This document shows, piece by piece, positions 57,903-64,000 of a stretch of 64,000 bases of DNA. Within the stretch, counting starts at the first letter, position 1. Every line of letters starts with the position of its first letter. The position numbers were made by a program, and so were the translations under genes. Source of the stretch: JAGOEY01 sp017997515 (lineage in GTDB: Bacteria; Pseudomonadota; Gammaproteobacteria; Burkholderiales; Burkholderiaceae_C); the NCBI GenBank assembly GCA_026314275.1, contig CP111109.1, positions 496,001 to 560,000 of the forward strand, read 5' to 3'. The notes under the pieces are model-generated. The model had not been told where the DNA came from. It saw nothing but the letters and a program-made list of their open reading frames with translations, and made no database searches.

Positions 57903-58978
57903 CAGCGGGCTCCGTTCTTCTTGAAACCGGTGAAACGCACCCGGTAAGCGATCAAGGTGTCGCAGGCCAGCAGCGTGAACAGCAGCAGGCCCTGGAACAC
58001 CCCCGTGAGGGACTTGGGCAAGCCCAGCCGCGACTGGGCCAGCTCACCACCGATATAAAACATACTCATCAGGATGGCAGAGAACACCATACCCACCGGG
58101 TGCAGCCGCCCGACAAACGCCACGATGATGGCCGCAAAACCATAACCCGCTGGGACATAGGGCGTAAGCTGGCCAATGGGCCCGGCCACTTCGAGCGCAC
58201 CGGCCAAACCGGCCGCTCCACCCGACACCAACAAGGCCACCCACAGTGCCTTGCGCGACGAAAACCCCGCGTACCGCGCCGCCGCCGGGGCCAGCCCGCC
58301 CACCTGCTGGGCAAATCCGGCGCGGGTGCGAAACAGGAAGATCCACAACGCGGCCGAGCCCGCCAGTGCAATCAGCAGCCCCACACTCATGCGGGACCCC
58401 GTCATCAACCGGGGGATCTGCGTGATCTTTTCGAAGGTGCGGGTTTGCGGAAAGTTGTAACCCGCCGGGTCTTTCCAAGGGCCAAACACCAGGTAGTTCA
58501 GCACCAGAATCGCCACGTACACCAGCATCAGGCTGACCAGAATTTCGCTGGCGTTGAACTTGTCGCGCAGCAGCGCCGTGATGCCCGCCCACACCATGCC
58601 CCCCAGCACACCGGCCAGCAGGATGGCCGGGATGATCCAGATACCGGTGTTTTTGTCGGCCATCAGCGCCATACCCCCGGCCGTCACAGCCCCCATCACA
58701 AACTGGCCTTCGGCCCCGATGTTCCAGACGTTGGAGCGGAAACACACGGCCAGCCCCAGTGCAATGATCAGCAGCGGGGTGGCCTTAACCATCAGCTCAC
58801 CCAGCGCATAGGGCGTTCGCAGCGGCTCCCAGAAGAACACCAGCAAGGCCTTGACCGGGTCTTTGCCCAGCGCCATAAAAAGCAAGACGCCCAGCAGCAC
58901 GGTCACGGCCAGTGCCAGCAGCGGGGAGCCGTAACTCCACATTTTGGACGCCTGCGGGCGAGGTTCGAGCTTAAGCAT
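57902..58978 (-). CDS. ABC transporter permease (nucleoside/BMP type)
   Basis: The product of 358 aa is the second permease, with helices from LLALAVTVLLGVLLFMAL onward. ELMVKATPLLIIALGLAVCF and SNVWNIGAEGQFVMGAVTAG are family-typical. RYAGFSSRKALWVALLVSGG holds the EAA-like coupling loop. The ATG at 58978 overlaps the end of the ATPase gene by 8 bp. A longer upstream reading is in the ATPase gene and is rejected. Confidence 0.93.
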   Translation of the reverse strand: MLKLEPRPQASKMWSYGSPLLALAVTVLLGVLLFMALGKDPVKALLVFFWEPLRTPYALGELMVKATPLLIIALGLAVCFRSNVWNIGAEGQFVMGAVTAGGMALMADKNTGIWIIPAILLAGVLGGMVWAGITALLRDKFNASEILVSLMLVYVAILVLNYLVFGPWKDPAGYNFPQTRTFEKITQIPRLMTGSRMSVGLLIALAGSAALWIFLFRTRAGFAQQVGGLAPAAARYAGFSSRKALWVALLVSGGAAGLAGALEVAGPIGQLTPYVPAGYGFAAIIVAFVGRLHPVGMVFSAILMSMFYIGGELAQSRLGLPKSLTGVFQGLLLFTLLACDTLIAYRVRFTGFKKNGAR

Positions 58979-60545
58979 GGGTGGCCTCCTCCATCGCATG
59001 CAGGTGTTGCTGCACGTCTTCGTGCCACAGCCCACTCATCCACTCCCCAATCTGCGGCACGGTGGCCTGGGCGCGGTCCACAGAGGGCGACAAGCGCCCT
59101 TTGGCGATCACATGTAAACGGTCACAAATTTCAAACAATTCGTCCAACTCCTCACTCACCACCAGCACCGCACAACCCGCGTCACGTAACGCCAAAATCT
59201 CGCCCCGGATCTGCGCCGCCGCACCCACGTCCACACCCCAGGTGGGCTGCGAGACGATCAAGAGTTTGGGTTTGGCATCAATCTCCCGGCCTACGATGAA
59301 CTTCTGCAGGTTGCCGCCCGACAGCGACCGTGCTGGCGCATGGGGGCCACCCGTCTTCACGTTAAAACGCTGGATGATGCTTTCGGCCTGGCGCTGCAAA
59401 GCCCCCACCTTGATCCAGCCGCTGCGGCCAATGGCGTCGGTGCGGGTCAGCATCAGGTTGTGGGCCAGGCCCATGGCGGGCACGGCCCCCCGGCCCAGCC
59501 GTTCTTCGGGCACAAAATTCACGCCCAGCTTGCGCCGTTGGCCGGGGCCCATACGGCCGGCGTCCTGGCCGTGGATCTGCACCATGGCGGGTGCGGCACG
59601 GGTGTCTTCACCCGACAGCGCATACAGCAGCTCGCGTTGGCCATTACCCGACACACCGGCAATACCCACCACCTCACCCGCACGCACGCTGAGCGAAATG
59701 TCTTCGAGGTTCATGCCGAACTGGTCGTCGCGCGGGAGTGAGAGTTTGTTGACCTGCAGCACGGTGCCACCGGTTTGCACGGCGCGGTGCTGCAGCGCGG
59801 GTGGCTCGGCACCAATCATCAGGCGCGACAGCGACGCGTTGCTTTCTTCACGCGGGTCACACACACCCGTGACCTTGCCGCCACGCAGCACGGTGCAGGC
59901 GTTACACAGCGCACGGATCTCGTGGAGCTTGTGGCTGATGTAGAGAATGCTGCAGCCCTCGGACGCCAGCTTCTTGAGCACCACAAACAGCTTCTCGACC
60001 GCCTGGGGTGTCAGCACCGAGGTGGGCTCGTCGAGGATCAGCAGCTTGGGGTTGGTCAGCAGCGCGCGGATGATCTCGACCCGCTGCATCTCACCCACGC
60101 TGAGCGTGTGCACGGGGCGCGTCGGGTCAATGTCGAGCCCGTATTCCGCCGCCTTGGCCGTGATGCGCTGCGACACGTCGGGCAGCGTCAGGCTTTTGTC
60201 CAGGCCCAGCCAGACGTTCTCGGCCACCGTCAGGGTGTCGAACAGGCTGAAATGCTGGAACACCATGCTGATACCCAAGGCACGCGCCTCTTGCGGGTTG
60301 CGCACGTTGACGACCTGCCCGTTGAAGCTGACCGTGCCTTCGTCGGGTTTGACCGCTCCGTAGATGATCTTCATCAGCGTCGATTTGCCCGCGCCGTTTT
60401 CGCCCAGCACGGCATGGGTTTCACCCGGCTGCACGGTGAGCGACACGTTGCTGTTGGCGACCACCGCCGGGTACCGCTTGGTGATGCCAGCCAGCACCAG
60501 CCGCGGCGTGGAGGCTGGCGCGGCAGAGGGGGTTTGAACGGACAT
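58971..60545 (-). CDS. ABC transporter ATPase, two-domain (nucleoside/BMP type)
   Basis: The product of 524 aa fuses two ABC domains, as in YufO/NupO and RbsA-like subunits. The first has Walker A GENGAGKSTLMKI, the ABC signature LSVGEMQRVEI and Walker B LLILDEPTSV. The second has a degenerate P-loop (GVSGNGQRELL) and a weakened Walker B (LLIVSQPTWGVD). The signature LSGGNLQKF is intact. This asymmetry is usual in the family, where only one site hydrolyses ATP efficiently. Its gene overlaps that of permease 1. It heads the cluster, downstream of a LysR gene with a dispersed repeat between. Confidence 0.94.
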   Translation of the reverse strand: MSVQTPSAAPASTPRLVLAGITKRYPAVVANSNVSLTVQPGETHAVLGENGAGKSTLMKIIYGAVKPDEGTVSFNGQVVNVRNPQEARALGISMVFQHFSLFDTLTVAENVWLGLDKSLTLPDVSQRITAKAAEYGLDIDPTRPVHTLSVGEMQRVEIIRALLTNPKLLILDEPTSVLTPQAVEKLFVVLKKLASEGCSILYISHKLHEIRALCNACTVLRGGKVTGVCDPREESNASLSRLMIGAEPPALQHRAVQTGGTVLQVNKLSLPRDDQFGMNLEDISLSVRAGEVVGIAGVSGNGQRELLYALSGEDTRAAPAMVQIHGQDAGRMGPGQRRKLGVNFVPEERLGRGAVPAMGLAHNLMLTRTDAIGRSGWIKVGALQRQAESIIQRFNVKTGGPHAPARSLSGGNLQKFIVGREIDAKPKLLIVSQPTWGVDVGAAAQIRGEILALRDAGCAVLVVSEELDELFEICDRLHVIAKGRLSPSVDRAQATVPQIGEWMSGLWHEDVQQHLHAMEEATHA

Positions 60546-60559
60546 GGGGGCTTTCTTTT

Positions 60560-60620
60560 TAAGAGAAATCGGGCTCTAGCGCACTATGGACGGGCGCAAG
60601 CAGCTATTTATTTTGTAGCG
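60560..60620 (+). repeat. Dispersed CAGCTAT repeat between LysR and ABC genes
   Basis: The best-preserved copy: AATCGGGCTCTAGCGCAC, TATGGACGGGCGCAAG, CAGCTATTTATTTTGTAGCG. Its right end encodes the last residues (SLQNK) and the stop codon of the LysR gene. Confidence 0.85.
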
Positions 60621-61536
60621 AAGCCGCCACCGACTTGACCCGCTCGCGCAACCACACCGCAGCGGCCGAGGTGTGTGAACGTTCATGCCACAGCTGGTAG
60701 TACATCAGGCGCGGAAACACCACAGGGCACGGCAAAACCTTGACGGGGTAACTGTCCACAAAGCGCTCGCAGTACTGCCGCCCGGTGGTCAGCACCAGCA
60801 AGCTTGATGCCACCATTGCCGGGATCAGCCCGAAGAACCCGCAGCGTGCGGTGATGTTGCGCTGCAGGCCCAGGCTCTGCAGGTGGTCGTCGATGACACC
60901 TTTGGCACCGGGGTGCAGCGGGGTCGGCGCGATGTGTTCGGCCTCCAGCCAGGCGGCCTGGTCCCAGCCGCGCCGCACGGCCGGGTGGTCGCGGTTGACC
61001 AGGCACACCACCTCGTCCCCCAGCAGGCGGCCCATGTGTAAATCGTCCGGGGCTTTTTGCCAGTTGCCAATCACCACATCCACGTCCCCTTGCGCCAGAT
61101 GGGCGTGGTAATACGCGTCGGCCGACAGCGGGCTGATCTCGACCTGGCACAGCGGGGCCTGGGCCTTGATCTGCGCCACCAGCTGCGGCAGGAACAGCGG
61201 GTCGAGGTAGTCGCTTGCGGCGATACGGAAGGTGTTGCGTGCGGTTTGCGGATCGAACCCCCGCGCGTCAGTGAACAGGACCTCGGCCGCACGCAGGATA
61301 CGTGCGCTGGGCTCCAGCATGCGCAGGCCGCCCTCGGTCGGTGTCATGCCCGAGCCCGAGCGCACCAGCAGCGGGTCATCCGCCAGGTCGCGCAGACGTT
61401 TGAGCGCAGCCGACACCGCAGGCTGGTACATGCCCAGGCGGACGGCGGCCCTCGATACGCTGCGTTCAGTGAGCACGGTGTGCAAGACCCTTATGAGATG
61501 GAGGTCTATCTTGTCGAAAAGGGCTTGGTCTCTCAT
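60604..61536 (-). CDS. LysR-family transcriptional regulator
   Basis: The product of 310 aa has a helix-turn-helix (LHTVLTERSVSRAAVRLGMY, QPAVSAALKRLRDL) and an effector domain. It lies between xdhB and the purine ABC transporter genes on the same strand, so control of purine catabolism or uptake is likely, though the ligand is unknown. The start at 61536 (MRDQALFDKID) was preferred to an upstream extension. The last five residues and the stop are donated by the dispersed repeat at 60560-60620, so the original C-terminus has probably been replaced. Confidence 0.88.
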   Translation of the reverse strand: MRDQALFDKIDLHLIRVLHTVLTERSVSRAAVRLGMYQPAVSAALKRLRDLADDPLLVRSGSGMTPTEGGLRMLEPSARILRAAEVLFTDARGFDPQTARNTFRIAASDYLDPLFLPQLVAQIKAQAPLCQVEISPLSADAYYHAHLAQGDVDVVIGNWQKAPDDLHMGRLLGDEVVCLVNRDHPAVRRGWDQAAWLEAEHIAPTPLHPGAKGVIDDHLQSLGLQRNITARCGFFGLIPAMVASSLLVLTTGRQYCERFVDSYPVKVLPCPVVFPRLMYYQLWHERSHTSAAAVWLRERVKSVAASLQNK

Positions 61537-61593
61537 GGCCGGGAAGGCATGCACGTCATACGGGAGTTCATATGCCGGGCAATGTAACACCCG

Positions 61594-64000
61594 TTACACA
61601 CCATCTGTCGCAGTCCGGACCGCTGTGATGGCGTTCAGGATTGCCTCGCTGGTTGCAGGGGCACGCAGCGGCGGGCTGACGCGGTGGTGGCCCACGGCCG
61701 ACACCGCGTCGCGGATGGCGTAGAACACCGAAAACGGCAGCAGCAACGGGGGCTCTCCCACGGCTTTGCTGCGGTGGATCGAGTCCTCGAAATTGGGCCC
61801 GTCGAACAGGCGCACGTTAAACACGGGCGGGCAGTCGTTGGCGGTCGGGATTTTGTAGGTGCTGGGGGCATGCGTGGTGAGCTTGCCGCTTTGCGGGTGC
61901 CACACCAACTCTTCGGTGGTGAGCCAGCCCATGCCCTGGATAAACGCCCCTTCGACCTGGCCGATGTCCAGCGCCGGGTTCAGCGACTTGCCCGCGTCGT
62001 GCAGGATGTCGGCGCGCAGCAACTTCCATTCACCCGTGAGGGTGTCCACCACCACCTCGGCCACCGCGGCACCGTAGGCGAAGTAGAAGAACGGCCGTCC
62101 CTGCATGGTGTCGCGGTTCCAGCTCAGGCCCGGGGTGGCGTAAAAACCATCCGACCAGAGCTGCACCCGCTCCCCATACGCCTGCACCACCAGAGCGGTG
62201 AAGTCCAGCGTCTTGCCATTCACCTGCACCTTGTCGTTGGCAAACACCACTGCGTCGGCTGGGCCGCCGTGCAGTTCGGCCGCACACGCGGCCAGACGCT
62301 CGCGGATCTGGCGGGCCGCGTCCTGGGCGGCCTTGCCATTCAGGTCGGCCCCGGTCGATGCCGCCGTGGCCGAGGTGTTGGCAATCTTCTGGGTGTCGGT
62401 GGCGGTCACCCGCACGCGCTCAAACCCCACACCGAGTTCATGCGCCACCACCTGGGCCACCTTGGTGTTGAGCCCTTGCCCCATCTCGGTGCCGCCGTGG
62501 TTCACCAGAATGGAGCCGTCGGTGTACACATGCACCAGCGCCCCGGCCTGGTTGAAGTGTTTGACGTTGAACGAGATGCCAAACTTGAGGGGTGCCAGTG
62601 CCAGCCCGCGTTTCAGCACCGGGCTGGTGGTGTTGAACGCAGCAATGGCTGCCCGCCGCGCCTGGTAGTCGCTGGACACCTCCAGCTGCGCCACCAGTTC
62701 GTGGACGATGTTGTCGGTCACCACCTGCCCGTAGGGTGTGACGTTCTGCTCGGTCTTGCCGTAAAAATTGACCCGCCGCACCTCCAGCGGGTCACGCCCC
62801 AGGTCGCGGGCAATCGTGTCGAGGATGTTCTCGATGGCAATGGCACCTTGCGGCCCACCAAAACCCCGGAACGCGGTGTTGCTCTGGGTGTTGGTCTTGC
62901 CGCAGTAGCCGTGCATGGACACATCGGGCAGCCAGTAGGCGTTGTCGAAATGGCACAACGCGCGGGTCATCACCGGCCCCGACAGGTCGGCCGAATGCCC
63001 GGCCCGCGACACCATGGAGATCTCGGCCCCGAGCACCCGGCCCTCGTCGTCGTAGCCCACTTCGTAGTCGTACCAAAAGCAGTGCCGCCGCCCGGTGATG
63101 AGAAAATCGTCATCGCGGTCCAGCCGCAGCTTGACCGGGCGTTTCAGCCGCTGCGCCGCCACGGCGGCCACACACGCAAAAATGGCGGACTGCGATTCCT
63201 TGCCGCCAAAACCACCACCCATACGGCGGCATTCGACCTGCACATCGTGGGAATGTAAACCCAGCGCGTGGGCGACCAGGTGCTGCATCTCACTCGGGTG
63301 CTGGGTCGAGCAGTACACATGGATGCCGCCCTCCTTGGGGATGGCGTAGCTGATCTGCCCTTCCAGGTAAAACTGCTCTTGCCCACCCACCTCCAGCGTG
63401 TCCTTCAAGCGCCGTGGTGCACGGGCAATGGCGGCCTGCGCACCTCCGGCATTGGTGGTGCGTGCCAAGTGCATGGGCGGGATGACGTACTGGCCTTTGG
63501 TATGGGCGTCCTGCGGCGTCAGCACTGGCGGCAGGCTGTCGATGCTGAGCACGTCCTTGGCGCGTGCGGCCACACGGCGGGCCTGGTCGCGGGTCTGGGC
63601 GATGACGGCAAACACCGGCTGGCCCAGGTAACGGATCTCTCCGTCGCACAGGATCGGGTCGTCATGGACGATGGAGCCGCAGTCGTTGGGCCCGGGAATG
63701 TCAGCCGCCGACAGCACCGCGACCACGCCGGGCAAGGCCCGCAGTGTGTCCAGCGCCATGGAAGTCAGCCGCCCGCGCGCCACGGGCGACAGGCCCAGCG
63801 CGCAGTGCAGCGTGCCCGCCAGCTCCGGGATGTCGTCGATGTAGGTGGCCTCACCCGCCACATGCAGGTGGGCCGACTCATGGGCGCGGCTGATGCCCAC
63901 GCGTGCGCCACTGTGTTGGGCACGCGCCTCGGCGGGCAGGTCGATACGCGCCGCCGTGTTCTGCTGGTAGTCGGCGAAGGGCTGCGCGGTGTGCAGCAGG
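61594..64000 (-). CDS. xdhB: Xanthine dehydrogenase, molybdopterin-binding subunit (5' end outside window)
   Basis: The product has at least 801 residues in the window. It binds the molybdenum cofactor and oxidises hypoxanthine to xanthine and uric acid. Visible motifs are HLHVAGEATYIDDIPELAGT (start of the first domain), RRMGGGFGGKESQ, the FRGFGGPQGA loop, HGGTEMGQGLNTK and the active-site Glu in KAVGEPPLLLPFSVFYAIRD. The frame stays open to the right edge, so the true start lies outside. The FAD/iron-sulfur subunit gene (xdhA) is expected upstream. It ends 57 bp before the LysR gene. Confidence 0.93.
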   Translation of the reverse strand, partial: LLHTAQPFADYQQNTAARIDLPAEARAQHSGARVGISRAHESAHLHVAGEATYIDDIPELAGTLHCALGLSPVARGRLTSMALDTLRALPGVVAVLSAADIPGPNDCGSIVHDDPILCDGEIRYLGQPVFAVIAQTRDQARRVAARAKDVLSIDSLPPVLTPQDAHTKGQYVIPPMHLARTTNAGGAQAAIARAPRRLKDTLEVGGQEQFYLEGQISYAIPKEGGIHVYCSTQHPSEMQHLVAHALGLHSHDVQVECRRMGGGFGGKESQSAIFACVAAVAAQRLKRPVKLRLDRDDDFLITGRRHCFWYDYEVGYDDEGRVLGAEISMVSRAGHSADLSGPVMTRALCHFDNAYWLPDVSMHGYCGKTNTQSNTAFRGFGGPQGAIAIENILDTIARDLGRDPLEVRRVNFYGKTEQNVTPYGQVVTDNIVHELVAQLEVSSDYQARRAAIAAFNTTSPVLKRGLALAPLKFGISFNVKHFNQAGALVHVYTDGSILVNHGGTEMGQGLNTKVAQVVAHELGVGFERVRVTATDTQKIANTSATAASTGADLNGKAAQDAARQIRERLAACAAELHGGPADAVVFANDKVQVNGKTLDFTALVVQAYGERVQLWSDGFYATPGLSWNRDTMQGRPFFYFAYGAAVAEVVVDTLTGEWKLLRADILHDAGKSLNPALDIGQVEGAFIQGMGWLTTEELVWHPQSGKLTTHAPSTYKIPTANDCPPVFNVRLFDGPNFEDSIHRSKAVGEPPLLLPFSVFYAIRDAVSAVGHHRVSPPLRAPATSEAILNAITAVRTATDGV

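Noticed and set aside
61684..63258. 524-codon plus-strand frame
   Set aside because: It is antisense to xdhB, whose motifs are intact.
1..64000. CRISPR arrays, rRNA or tRNA genes
   Set aside because: No regularly spaced direct repeats, cas genes, tRNA T-loop/acceptor patterns or rRNA segments were seen on reading.

Overview
The window looks like a chromosomal segment of a betaproteobacterium, order Burkholderiales, most likely family Comamonadaceae (Rhodoferax/Polaromonas-like). This rests on high G+C, the yceD-maf and rluC-rne neighbourhoods, long QueF, Bug-type and BMP-type transport proteins, and a dispersed intergenic repeat of a style common in that family. No species is assigned. No rRNA, tRNA or CRISPR array was seen.

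Layout. 1-19.2 kb is housekeeping: YceD (partial), Maf/YceF, an RsmI-like methylase, S49 peptidase, Rieske protein, HAD phosphatase, RluC, RNase E with a long leader, YaaA, a 2OG-Fe(II) oxygenase, two alpha/beta hydrolases, QueF, a dienoyl-CoA-isomerase-like crotonase, DinB, a TPP enzyme, a secreted Ntn amidohydrolase and DUF1428. 19.3-23.1 kb is a patch with two inverted IS5-family copies, an unknown gene and a doubly broken DUF1232 gene. 23.3-28.8 kb holds a DMT transporter and a self-contained ECF sigma module: sigma, RskA-like anti-sigma, DUF3034 outer-membrane protein, exported truncated globin, exported cupredoxin and a divergent DUF3455 protein. 29-41 kb holds LldD, two small coupled genes, PBP1C coupled to a patatin, a PH-domain protein, a VOC protein, a DusC-type dihydrouridine synthase, Dcd and guanine deaminase. 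41.1-46.5 kb is an accessory-looking island: RES-domain protein, DUF3800 gene split by an IS, a small membrane protein, an RNase H, a lipoprotein and a Gre-like protein. 46.7-64 kb holds a Bug protein, an acyl-CoA ligase split by an IS, a BMP protein, Sel1, DUF4148, LysR, and a purine cluster (adenine/adenosine deaminase, BMP protein, two permeases, two-domain ATPase, LysR, XdhB).

Three results matter most. (1) The promoters of the sigma gene, the DUF3034 operon and the DUF3455 gene share TGAAWC-N17-CGTA with exactly the same spacing, which predicts an autoregulated ECF regulon built around an exported globin and a copper protein. (2) About ten copies of one dispersed repeat lie not only between genes but inside them. 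They supply signal-peptide segments, a start codon, and the C-terminal ends of DinB and a LysR protein. (3) Six IS5-family copies of two near-identical types have broken at least three genes. Each broken gene can be rebuilt exactly, and one of them also carries an 8-bp frameshifting duplication.
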